A program made the position numbers and the translations under genes. A model generated the notes under the pieces. It made no database searches, was not told the DNA's origin, and saw nothing but the letters and a program-made list of their open reading frames with translations. From positions 36,408,371-36,472,370 of the forward strand of contig OZ020515.1 of the NCBI GenBank assembly GCA_963971425.1: a stretch of 64,000 nucleotides of DNA. The letters run 5' to 3'. Origin of the DNA: Bryoerythrophyllum caledonicum. Its lineage: Eukaryota; Streptophyta; Bryopsida; Pottiales; Pottiaceae. The first letter of the stretch is position 1. The number at the start of each line of letters is the position of its first letter. Below are positions 12,355 through 23,152 of this stretch, piece after piece.

Positions 12355-15300
12355 ATTGGAGACGCCCTCGTCGACTTCAAAAAACCTTTGTTTTTGAATC
12401 TTTGACTTCTGCACTTCGTCTTCTTTTTTATCGTTTTTCTTTTTTATCTCCTTAAGCTCCATATAGCTTTTCTTCTTATTTATCTTTCTTCTTTAACAAT
12501 TGTTGATTGTCTTTACTCGCTTTCCATACTTCAATTTTTTATTTTTAATTTTTTTTTTAATTTTTTATTTCTCTTTAAGTCTCTATCAATCAACTTCTTG
12601 TATATTTTTTTCTCTTTTAAATTTTTAGACTTTTCCAAAGTCTTTATGCTTTCATTCACCATGTTTCACTTAAACATGTTCTTCATATTTTATTTTTCCT
12701 TTTATTTTCATTTTTTATTTAAGTTTGGAAAATTAGCACTCATTAGTCCTTACATCACTAGATTAGTATGTTAGTAGTGTTTGTCCTCACCACTTATTAC
12801 TAATTTTATGTCACTAATTTCCTTTTCACACTTATCTATTTTTTCTAGCTTATGTGAGCTATCCTATCATACAATTTATGTAATGTGTGTATTACTTCAC
12901 CACTAATTGTATTATCTACATTACTCACATGTTAACCTCTTTTCCTTCTTATTTTTCCATTTCTCAATATTATCATGTTCTCTCTTATTTTTTCCTTTTC
13001 ATGACAATCTCTCATTAAATTTATCATGTTCTTTCTTATTTTTCCCTTACTTGAGGATAATTGCTCTTTAACTTTATCATGTTTTCTCTTAAAACTAATC
13101 ATTCTCATTCTCACATCTTATCATGTTACTACTCAAGTTTTTTAATTTTCTCTCTTATTTTTCCCTTTCACTATTTTCCTTTCAGCTAAATTTAATTTAG
13201 TTAAATTTTTATTATGATTATTTTTAAATTTTAATTATTAAAAATTATTTTAAAAAGTAAAATTTGATTGGGAGTGGTGACTTTTTCTTTTTCTTTTTCT
13301 AAACTTTTAGCAACTTCTATTTTTTTTTTTCATAGAATGGAATAAGAATTACCATAATAATTTTAAGAGTATATTAGATGGTTGCATTTCACTGAGCATA
13401 TTCTTGAGCATCATTACAGAATATTCAGAGAATCTTTTGAAGAAATCTTCATGTTTGGAACACGCATGGTAGGTCCAGGGCCTATTACTGAAGATTGTCT
13501 GGAGTCTCATTTGCAAGCAGGACCTACATGATCATGCATGTCCTCTAAATTATTTTAATCTTAATTTATTCAGCCATTATTCAGGGCCCACTTGCATGTA
13601 GCTCTACGGCAGTTGTTCATTCGCATTGTGCTTCATACAGAACAACTTGTCTTTTGATCTTTTACTCAATTTGGATCAGTGGTGGCCCCAGAATAATTAG
13701 AACTGTGGGTCACTCGTGTTTGAGCCACTCGGACTTAAGTTACTCACGATAGGCATCCAAATTTATGTGCCTCCATATTCAGTACTCAACAAAGCTTACA
13801 GAAGCACCTTGATTACCACGTAACCACTGTTGCGCTTATCAACAACTTGAGAGCCATGCACGTCAATATAGACAGCTTTTCTGTCTATTCCTGTGAAGAT
13901 CTTTAGGAAACATACTCTTAAATCTCCTACTTACAGGTTTAGGTTGTACGAATTATCACGGTCCATAAGTTGCATAATCTTAGTAGAAACGAAAGCTTGC
14001 ATATCATTTTAGTTTAGAGCTTCCAACAACCAAAAATCACGATTATATCCTTGTGCATATTGCTACAAGAGCATGCACAGAATTGGTCGACCTCATCGCA
14101 CGTTGATACTCGGGGTCAACTTCCACCAAATGGTCCTCACATCATATTCCTCTAAGTCCAACATCATGGTCGCTAGAGAATAAAAACACCCACTCACCAA
14201 CACGAAGCTACATTACATAGGTTACGTAGTAGATGGTCACAATATTGTACTTGAAAAATTTATCGTCTTGTCTCTCATAATTCATATCACGTGAACGCTC
14301 CAAATGCCGTTCTTTGTCTTCACACGGTTATAGAGTAGTTGCGCGGTCATCCTCCCAGTCATCCCACGATATATCCCATATCGATTGGTGAAGCTGACGA
14401 TACTCAGTATATAGTGGCTGAGTGCCACGCTTACCTTCAGTGACAAGCCTGGATGGCCTGGTCTTCTCAAGCCGCAGTTGATACTGTCGTGGCAGCCTTC
14501 GGGCGCTAGTGCCGGGTATACAATGACCTTGAGAGATCCGCCCCATTCCGCTTGGTGTAGTTTAGATACAGGGTAGCACATGATAGGTGCAGTTGGAGCA
14601 CAAATTTTTTTGTTTTTGTTGATTTTTTTTTTTCATTTGTCTTTCAGATCCACATAGCATGTTCACTGATTTCGCTTTGTGCACCTTGATAGTATCAACT
14701 AGAAGTCCTTGTTAACTTCACGTTCATCAAATTTGCAACATTGGAAACATCGCCACACAACCAAAACTCATGAGTTCAAAAACTTTCGTTGATCTGTGAG
14801 CAATAAATATGAGCACGCAGTATCATGCGTATCTCCAGATTTTGTTTAAGTTTTATCGCCTTCACTCCGTTAGTTTTTCATTCGCGGCGTGAGTTCCCAT
14901 GTGGTGTCTGTGTGTACTGACGTCTCCTCAACGCTATTCACAGTACTTCTAGTGCCAAGTTACACAATCCACTTACAGATTATAAATCACATTTTGTTAT
15001 CTTCAACTTGATATGAATAACCTCATGAGCATGAGTCATGAATTCGTCTCACAAACGTAACTTAACGTCAATTTGTGAACAACCTGCACACTTGGTGCCT
15101 CTTTAATTTTGCTCATTCTTTACTGCATGCATCATGGCTCCAACTCCGAATTTCAATCAACTTAGCTCATATTCATAATATAGAGTGACTCTTAAAATTT
15201 CAAGTTCAAGTCATCGTCTGCCGCTGCATAATCATAGAATAAAAACTGCAATGTCTGAGGTTCGAGTATGATAAAAATCGAAACTCTAACGCGGCCAAAC

Positions 15301-15455
15301 TACCATATCAAGTGGACAGTTAATAGCCTCTAGCATATCTAAGTTGACATCACACTTCGAATGATCTCCTGCTCCTCGTCCAGCCTTCATACTTCTCCCA
15401 TAATCTTCATACTCCAGGATAGACTTCGGCACTTCTCTCAAACCTGCACAGTTTC
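12355..15455. other. Non-coding interior of the gypsy element, 3' side
   Basis: Very AT- and pyrimidine-rich to about 13330, then mixed composition. The longest open frame is 99 codons on the - strand (14282-14581), with no recognisable domain. This is presumably the long 3' untranslated spacer between the extra ORF and the LTR. I see no RNA gene or promoter that I can support. Confidence 0.5.
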
Positions 15456-18400
15456 TCAAAGTCTGCGGCGCGTGTCAATCTTCGGTTTCTTGTGCTTGTA
15501 CTCATCAGCTAACTCCAAATCCTGGAGGTAGCTCTGCATCTCTATCCCGTCCAAGTTGCGTCGCACGTCATCATCCGTCATGAGATAAGTCGCATGTGAC
15601 TTCTGGTATGCCAACCACGTAGTAATTTGATGTTGTCTCTTTGGAGAAAACTCCAATGAGAACATGGAGCTCCGTCCAATGAGAAACTGCGTAAGTGCCA
15701 TGGTCTCAAGTATGCGCAGCCAACGCGCGGGCTTCTGCTGAAGCTTGATCCAAATATGGAACTCTGGCTTCGCCTCGTCAAACTTGTTAACATTCACTGT
15801 CACCTTGTATTGTGTACATACATAGGCAAGAAAATTGCAGAACACACCTGCTCGGAAACAAATAGGGTCTGTGTGATACCTGTGTGCTTCAAAATAAGCA
15901 CGATAAGAGATCGCACACTCATGCGGTGTAGCAAACGTTCTTGGCACCAAGGGCCAGTTATATGGAACCGAATCCAAGCGCACCCACGGCGCCCACTTGT
16001 ATCTTCTCGGTCCATGAAGAGGACACAGATGAGGATTCGTAGCCACTACTACCGGGACTGCGTGAGTCCAGCTAATCGAAGCTCGTGGATACATCTGATC
16101 CCATGGCTTCCAAGCCTTCACTGAAAGTCCCACGTCCTCCAATATCCATTCAAGCGCAGGCCAGGTGGGGAAAGGTTTCTCCTCTTCGGCATCAAACATG
16201 ATGTCGTAGTTACCAAGGTACCTCTGTTTCATAATGGACCCTCCCACTGGCGCTGCTGCACCGACCCAACCGGGTGACTGGTAATCCAAAGGAGGAGCAC
16301 TCAACATCACATGAGTCTTGAAGTCATCCGTGTCCATGACGTGAGTTCTTGCTCCCTCCAGAGCTCGCAGCAAACGCTGCTTGGCTCGTTGTTGGCCGTA
16401 AACATAGTGACCCATGGTCATCTCTCCTCGTTGGCCAATCTCTTCCCGCACTCGGGCATGCATCAAAGTATTTGATAGCAGGTGCTCGCTATCTAATTCG
16501 TGGAGAAGATTCTCAAATGTCCTCTGCCATCCTGGAATAGCCTCAAAGTTCTCAGGAGTGACGAGGGGTCTAAAGTTTGGAATCCTCACAAGTCTGTATG
16601 GTTCCACAGGCTGCTCCGCCTTTCTCTTGTTATTGATTTGAGCTTCTAAGGTCATGTAGTAAAGGAGCACTCTGGTGCCTAAGTCACCAATCCACAGGTT
16701 ACACTGATTTGGATTCTCCAAATCAAGGTCAACTCTTGCTAACATCTCACACATGAGATTTTGCATGTTAGCAAATGGCTCTGCGCCTCTCCATAGACGC
16801 TCAAACTCGTCATTACTCAGCTTAGCTCCAAGTGCTAAATCTGTAAGACGTAAAAACGAACTCTTCTGCAGTTCATAGGCCTTGAACAGGGAAAAGGGAT
16901 AAGGTGCCTCCAATTCCTGTTCCCATAGAGCACTCTGTAGCTTCAACCTCGAGGCTTGCTCCGTGGTGAACTGCTGGATCAGCTGAGTGTTCGCCGCTGT
17001 CAAAGTCTGAACACTGCGCTCAAGCGTGGTTACTATCACAGGATCTGCCTGTACCACCAGCTGAGCTCTCTGACTATCCAGACTCAGCTCATGCAAATCT
17101 TTTGCATGTGTGCGCACTAACGCATCTTTTTCTCGGGTGAGCTTCTCACCGTTTTCTCTTTGGTACTTATGCATTTCGGTGATGTTCTTCACCTTCTCGT
17201 TAGCTTCATGGACCTCCCTCGTAAGGCGGCCCACCTCCAGCTGAGTTTGCTCATAGTGGACTGCTTGACCCGCAAACTCCTCCCATCTTTTCTTCCACTG
17301 AGTGGCGTTGGCGGCTGCCTCTGCCACCTTCTCTAGCATCTCCGCACGTTCTTTCGTCATTCGACTCTCCACCGCGTCCTTGAGAGCTAACGCCTGCTCG
17401 TGCATCACCACTTGACTCTTCAAAGCTTCGATGCCCTTCTGCAAACTCTCCACCTCAGTGGTCTGCTCCAAAGTCTTCACTGTGGAGGCTGTGTTGGACT
17501 CCATCGCCTTCTTCCCGGACTCCTCTAATCTCCCCAGTCGCACCATCAGGTCACCAAGACTCGGCTTCTCCTTTCCTGTCGGGACAACGCTAGAGGCTCT
17601 GGCCGAACCTGACGGCGTCTTGGTCTGAGGTGATGCTTCGTGAAGCATTGGCTCTTCAGAAGGCTGCTGATCCTCCTTAATCGGTAGCACCACATACTCA
17701 GGGGTCCTCTCCGGATTTACAGTCATCAATGCCCATGGATGGGGCTCAGGTGTCGGACGTCGTGACGTTTTGGGCAGTGTCGGAGTCTCCTCCAGCTCAC
17801 ATTCCTCCTGATCCTCCACATAGACTCGCGTCCTCCTTCGCGTTGGCATCTCCGTTGTCTCCGATGGACCTCCCTCCGTAAGAGCTGGGCAAAACTCTGA
17901 TAGATATGTCGTACAGTGAAAGAACAACCTGTTCCTCGTGTTCTTCCTTGATATCTCCAACTTGATCTGATTGAACACAATCTTCAGCCAGTTGAGTCGT
18001 TCGCCATGCCAGCTCCGATATGCAGCTGCCAAACCTGAAGCGGTGATGATATTTTTTCCTTCCGGAGCCATCAGCAGTCGCTGGTTCACATACTTCAGCC
18101 AATCAATCCAATGATCCTTGGCGCGGTTGATAATGTACCCTGCTGCCACTGCTGCTCCCTTCGGATTTTTGAAAACTTGCATAAGATCAGCTTTACCTAG
18201 GTGTTGTATGCTGATCAAGGTAGAGCCTGAATCAGGTAGTCCTGGAAAATGGGGAGCGATTGCCTCCAGATTGAAGTGAACCATCTTGTTCTCCATTTTG
18301 AACTCATCTTGAGATCCTTTCTTCGAAGCTCTCCAATACGCCAGCGTTCGCTCAGGATCCGCCATGGGCCACTTCTTGCAGATGAACTCCCACAATCCAG

Positions 18401-18584
18401 CTTCTTCCAACTTCCCCTGATTGGGATCTACCACCTCTTCGGGTATAATCATGAGCGGTGACAGTGCTACCGACCGCTCAGATGTTGGTTTGTTCACCAT
18501 TTCTGCTCTTCGTCTAGTCATCAAAAATGGTGCACACATCTCATCAATTTGTTCATTTGACAGAATACCATTACTGAGAATCAT
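15456..18584 (-). CDS. 1042-residue retroelement extra ORF, coiled-coil, unknown function
   Basis: An intact long frame lying downstream of integrase in the same orientation, where Athila/Tat elements carry an extra (sometimes called env-like) ORF. Residues about 1-230 form a globular region including FNLEAIAPHFPGLPD and WLKYVNQRLL, a layout I compare with the putative plant transposon protein domain (Transposase_32-like); this is inference from pattern. About 235-345 is proline/acid-rich. About 350-560 is rich in E, K, Q and A with heptad-like spacing and is probably coiled coil. The C-terminal half is globular with many W, P and Y residues. No signal peptide or clear membrane segment is visible, so an envelope role is not supported. 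It is similar in style, not clearly in sequence, to the ORFs at 28478-30097 and 41147-42445. Confidence 0.75.
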   Translation of the reverse strand: MILSNGILSNEQIDEMCAPFLMTRRRAEMVNKPTSERSVALSPLMIIPEEVVDPNQGKLEEAGLWEFICKKWPMADPERTLAYWRASKKGSQDEFKMENKMVHFNLEAIAPHFPGLPDSGSTLISIQHLGKADLMQVFKNPKGAAVAAGYIINRAKDHWIDWLKYVNQRLLMAPEGKNIITASGLAAAYRSWHGERLNWLKIVFNQIKLEISRKNTRNRLFFHCTTYLSEFCPALTEGGPSETTEMPTRRRTRVYVEDQEECELEETPTLPKTSRRPTPEPHPWALMTVNPERTPEYVVLPIKEDQQPSEEPMLHEASPQTKTPSGSARASSVVPTGKEKPSLGDLMVRLGRLEESGKKAMESNTASTVKTLEQTTEVESLQKGIEALKSQVVMHEQALALKDAVESRMTKERAEMLEKVAEAAANATQWKKRWEEFAGQAVHYEQTQLEVGRLTREVHEANEKVKNITEMHKYQRENGEKLTREKDALVRTHAKDLHELSLDSQRAQLVVQADPVIVTTLERSVQTLTAANTQLIQQFTTEQASRLKLQSALWEQELEAPYPFSLFKAYELQKSSFLRLTDLALGAKLSNDEFERLWRGAEPFANMQNLMCEMLARVDLDLENPNQCNLWIGDLGTRVLLYYMTLEAQINNKRKAEQPVEPYRLVRIPNFRPLVTPENFEAIPGWQRTFENLLHELDSEHLLSNTLMHARVREEIGQRGEMTMGHYVYGQQRAKQRLLRALEGARTHVMDTDDFKTHVMLSAPPLDYQSPGWVGAAAPVGGSIMKQRYLGNYDIMFDAEEEKPFPTWPALEWILEDVGLSVKAWKPWDQMYPRASISWTHAVPVVVATNPHLCPLHGPRRYKWAPWVRLDSVPYNWPLVPRTFATPHECAISYRAYFEAHRYHTDPICFRAGVFCNFLAYVCTQYKVTVNVNKFDEAKPEFHIWIKLQQKPARWLRILETMALTQFLIGRSSMFSLEFSPKRQHQITTWLAYQKSHATYLMTDDDVRRNLDGIEMQSYLQDLELADEYKHKKPKIDTRRRL

Positions 18585-19122
18585 TTTTTCTCAAAGACTT
18601 CTTCTTGCTTCTAACACTCTTCTTCTGGCTTCTCTCTCATAGCTCTAGCCTCTCGGCAAGGTTTGTTTATTATTTTATTTATTTTTCATGACTTCATGTA
18701 AGACTCAAGTCTACAATTATGGACAAATCCTGATTTTCTATTGTATGACGTATGTTTATGAGTTCTCGTTTGTTTATGGCGCTCATTTTCTAACACTCAA
18801 CCCTCTTGCTTTTGAGTTTAGTCTTACTCAGGCTTTCTCTCGGCAAGGTCTCCTCTATAGATAGCATGACAATCATCAGGCATAAATTTTGTTTATACAA
18901 AAGAGATATGTATGTGTCGATATCAGCATCCTTGCATACTGCTGTCGGAATCTGTACACTCTGAAACTTCTAAGAGACAATCGACGATAAGGAGATGATA
19001 TAATTACTACAACATACTCACACAACTACAATTTAGCAAAAGGAATTTTTTCTTTTTTCAGGTAAAACTAGAATTCAGTAAAGCTGTCATCTCCTTGTTG
19101 CTCCTGACAATTCTCATACTCC

Positions 19123-20060
19123 ACTCACCTTTCAGAGATGACACAGACAATGCTCACGAAGATGCCTGATGCCTGTAGATGCTCAACGTCTGTCGGGCTC
19201 GCTACTATAGATGTTGGTGGATAATTCTCCATTACTTAGCAAATGCAACAGATTCTGTACCCCTCTAATCTCTTGGAAGCACATACATGATTAATGATGT
19301 TCCCAACGTGGCATGCAAGTTCTTGGATATTGTATCAACCTGTCTACATGCGTCTCAGCTTAATATTCTTCCTATGGCTATTCAGTTTTTTTTTCACGAT
19401 TATAATTTTCTTCACAAGTTTCCTACATTGAACACTCAAGACAACAAATGCACTGGAAATGATACAACCTACATGGCTTTTTATTCTCACCTCACAGGGA
19501 TGACGCAAACGATGCTTGACTACTACAACCGATGCGAGACGTCCACTCGATCATGCAGATGAACACATGGCACTAATCTGTGTATGCACAATACGCACAG
19601 ATGTTCAGTGATTACAAACAATATTCGACTCATCTTTTCCATGCATACTGACTGCTCATAATCCAGTCTCGTTCACTTTCAAGATTTTGAAGTTAAAAAA
19701 ATCTCAATCCATACACAAGCTTCGAGATTATGCTCTCTATTTTTCTTAACAGCCTCTCTATGGTTTCACGCTCATAGTAAAAATTGACAACGTCATCTAA
19801 AAAATTTCACTTCGTTTGTTTCTTCTAAGACCAGTGAGCCGCATCTCAAAAATATACACACCAGAATCTCACCTCACAGGTCTTATACAAACAATGTTTG
19901 ACAAACACGATTGACGCGAGACGTCCATTCGTTCACGCAAATGAGCACATGGGTGATGATCTTTGTATGCACAACCACACACATCTTTAGTGGTCACAAC
20001 AATACCCAACCCATTTTCTCCATGCATACCGAACGACTTCATTCCAGTGTCGTCTACTTC
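19123..20060. repeat. Diverged tandem repeat, period about 365-380 bp
   Basis: The string CTCACCTCACAG or a close variant recurs at about 19125, 19488 and 19867, followed by matching text (ACGCAAACGATG / ACAAACAATG, GCGAGACGTCCA, GCATAC...). The copies at 19488 and 19867 align for about 200 bp; the first is weaker. A further weak start lies near 20390. Role unknown. Confidence 0.6.
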
Positions 20061-21666
20061 CCAGGTCAGGATTTTTGCCATCTTTACAATTTTGGACCTC
20101 ATGCAAGTTTCATAAGCCTATTTCCAACTTACTCACCAAGCATCGCAACCAGGTTCACGGCATCGTTTCTCTCTTTGAGATTTGTGAGAACGCATATTGA
20201 CGCAACAACAAACAGACTCACCAAGTCTGGAATAGCGGTTTCTGCTTAGCGTTTTTCTTTTCTTACTAATCTCAGTACTCTGTGTCATAAACAATTACTC
20301 CTTCCGCTTACACACATAACTCAAAACTCACCTTGTTGAGCGTCACCATCTTTCGGTTCTTGCAGACTAACCGCTCCTCACAAACCGGGTCTCCACTTCT
20401 CACAGGTTGTACGCAAGTCATGCACACAACTTACTCCCAATAAGTCTCTCAACTCATGATTGTTCGCCTTCACAGTTAGTGTGTGGTGAGATGGTTGTTC
20501 GGCTTCTTGCAGGATTTCCACTAGTAAACTAACTTCCCACCTTGTGGTGTAGTATCAACGGTTGGGTTTCAGTTGTGTTGATTTGAGAGGTTGCTCTCTA
20601 CACTCATCACTTTGAAGTACTCAGTTTTTAATTTTTCCTTCATCATGTCCCTCGAGTCTATTCTTGTGATTAAGCTTCCATAGAATGCTAGGATTTTACA
20701 TGCATGGGACTGTTGAGTACTCGTGAGTGATTGTACATCCTCAAGCTCGTATCATCAACAATGTACATTCTCATCACTTCTGATCTGACCTCCTGGTTCC
20801 ATGTTCCCTTCTCATGAGAACTTGTACTACAGAGCAAGCCCCTTTACACTAGTCGATCATCCTAGTGTTTGTTTTTATTTTGTAATTTTTGTAATTTTCT
20901 ATTTTTTCAAAATTTTATTTATCTTTCATTATTTTTGTTGTCTATTTCCACTTAATTAAATTTTCTTTTCCCAATTACTTTTTAATTCTTCTCCTTCCAA
21001 GTTTTAATCCTTTCATTTTCCTTTTCTTTTAACTTAATTAAAAGCTTTTATGTGATTAAAAATTCTAAAATTTTAGAAACATATAATTGGTGAGTGCTAA
21101 AAGGTTCAATAATGCCCTACTAATTATCAAACTAGTGTAGCTTTCCCTTTTTGGTCCCACATAAATCTAGGAGAATTATTTTTTATTTCCATTTCCATTT
21201 TTATTTTTCAAAAAATAATTTATTTTTTAGCACACCATAGTGACTATTATAGCACTTTGTGGCAAATCCGGTCAAGTGAGAGGTTTTTAAATTATGAGTG
21301 TTAATGAATTTGACTCATAATTTTTCCAAAAACTTTGACATTTCCTCACTTTCCCTTGGGTAGTTTAGTGTCATTCCGGACCACTAAAAAATAGTTTTTC
21401 AATGGTAATTTATCCTTCTCTTCATCTCTTAATTTTCCAATTTTTATTTTCCTCCTATCCTCTTTTGATAATCAAATTTTTAAGTTACCAAAAGTGACAT
21501 TTTGAAACTAAAATAAAAGAACCAAGTTCTATCACTAGTTATAATGTCATACTAATTAGTACTATGAATTTTTTCTTTTTTGACCAAAATTTAATTATGT
21601 TAAGAGAATTTTAGTGGAGTTGTAGCCAAGGGCTTAATTTAACAATTTTTTTTTTTTAGGATTATT

Positions 21667-21681
21667 GCCCCCTTCTTTAAT
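21667..21681 (-). other. Second polypurine-like run after integrase
   Basis: The - strand reads AATTAAAGAAGGGGGCA, close to the 3' PPT at 12341-12354 (TTAAAGAAGAGGGC). It could be a central PPT or mark where the 3' part of the element was added. Confidence 0.4.
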
Positions 21682-21694
21682 TCATAACTTGCCC

Positions 21695-23112
21695 TCAAGT
21701 TATGTATTGTTTTAAACGATAACCATTATAGCGGGTTGCATGAACATTCCCCTGAAAATCTTGCAGTTCTACTGAACCATTAGGGTAGGATTTAAGTATG
21801 CGATATGGACCAAACCACCTCATCTTAAATTTCCCGGGGAATTTCTGAAATCGACTATCATATAGTAATACTAAATCATTATCTTTTAAAACTTTTGGTT
21901 GTAACTTACTATCATAGTAGGTTTTTCGTTGTTTCTGAATAGCTTCCATGTTTTGGAAAGCTTGAGCTCTTACCTCATCAAGACGCTCTAAAGTATCATA
22001 ACGTTCTCTCAAAGATGCAACATTTCCAAGTCTCTCGGATATTGCTACCCGTAATGAAGGTACCTCCACTTCAATTGGTAACATGGCCTCCAAACCATAT
22101 ACTAACTGAAATGGTGTTGCTTTAGTTGTAGTTTTTATGGTGCATCTATATGCCCATAATGCATTATTTAGTTCATAATCCCAATTAGATGCATTCCCTT
22201 GTAATGTTTTAGTTATGATTTTACAAAGTATGCCATTAGACTTTTCAGTCTGTCCATTAGCTCTAGGATGATAGGGTGTTGACTTACGATGCTTAATGAA
22301 ATATTTTTGCAACATTTTTTCAATAGTATCATTGATAAAGTGAGTCCCTCTATCACTAACAAGTTCTTTTGGACACCCAAATCTGGTAATGATATGTTCA
22401 TAAATGAATCTGGCAACAGTATCCGCATCATCATTTTTAGTGGCAAGGGCTTCTACCCACTTAGTCACATACTCTGTTGCAACTAAGATGTAACGCTTTT
22501 GACCCTCACGACTAGGTGGTTTAATGGGACCTACAAAGTCAACTCCCCATTTCTCAAAAGGAATCTGTGCTAAAATTGGGGTTAATGGCATAGCCGTAGT
22601 GGCTGTCGGTTTACCGACTCGTTGACAAGGATCACATTTTTTAACATAACAAGTGGCATCGGCAAAAAGCGTGGGCCACCAGTATCGAGCTCTTAATGCT
22701 TTTTGACCTGTGGCCCAACCCGCAAAATGCCCTCCACAAGCATCATTATGACAACCGACTAAAATCATAGACACCTCACTAGGATTTATACACCGTCTAA
22801 GTACATCATCTTTGCCTCTCTTACAGAGAACACCACTTATCATAGTGTATGGTAAAGATTGATGAACTAATTTAGTTTTATCTTTGCTAGTGTATTCAAT
22901 GGGAAAGGTGCCCTTTGTCAAATAGTAGATGATATCAGCATATTCTTTTGGAATTATATCCAGTACCTCCACACCCTCTTTAACACTAAAGATGTGTGCA
23001 TCCGGAAAATTATCATCTATAGACTCTGGATTAATGGTTTCACTCAAACGTGACAGAAAATCTGCATTTTGATGTATTCTCCCTTGTCTGACATTGTCAA
23101 TTAGAAACTACT
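21695..23112 (-). CDS. Ty3/gypsy integrase with RNase H tail (pol fragment)
   Basis: The open frame runs from a TAG near 23112 to 21695; methionine-type starts inside it are not meaningful because this is the remainder of a polyprotein. The first residues, RQGRIHQNADFLSRL, are the usual end of gypsy RNase H. A zinc-binding HHCC domain follows (CHNDACGGHFAG ... CDPCQR). Then comes the integrase core with catalytic D in WGVDFVGPI, D in VSDRGTHFIND and E in HPRANGQTEKSNG, followed by a C-terminal domain with WFGPYRI near the end. The integrase looks complete and without stops. Protease, reverse transcriptase and gag are missing: the frame begins about 20 bp past the primer-site area, so a large internal deletion joined the leader to the end of RNase H. 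Confidence 0.93.
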
Positions 23113-23129
23113 TAAGGTTTGACGGTACC

Positions 23130-23148
23130 ATCCCCAGCATGGTCGCCA
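23130..23148 (-). other. Primer binding site
   Basis: On the - strand, TGGCGACCATGCTGGGGAT starts four bases after the 5' LTR end (CA at 23154-23153). It resembles the TGGCGAC...TGGGGA leader sites of plant Athila/Tat-type gypsy elements. I cannot assign the tRNA. Confidence 0.7.
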
Positions 23149-23152
23149 AAAA

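Larger units (their letters stand above)
18585..21690. other. Non-coding interior between integrase and extra ORF
   Basis: No credible gene. It holds diverged tandem repeats (19123-20060) and an AT-rich block (about 20860-21680) that ends in a purine run (- strand) next to the integrase stop. Small frames at 19287-19562, 19869-20102 and 19911-20249 fall in the repeats and look incidental. Confidence 0.5.

Noticed and set aside
14282..14581. 99-codon - strand frame that looked like an organellar gene fragment
   Set aside because: No recognised protein or rRNA motif, and it lies inside the retroelement interior.
15456..18584. Retroviral-type envelope protein
   Set aside because: Position fits the env-like slot, but there is no signal peptide, no transmembrane segment and no cleavage region; coiled coil alone is not enough.
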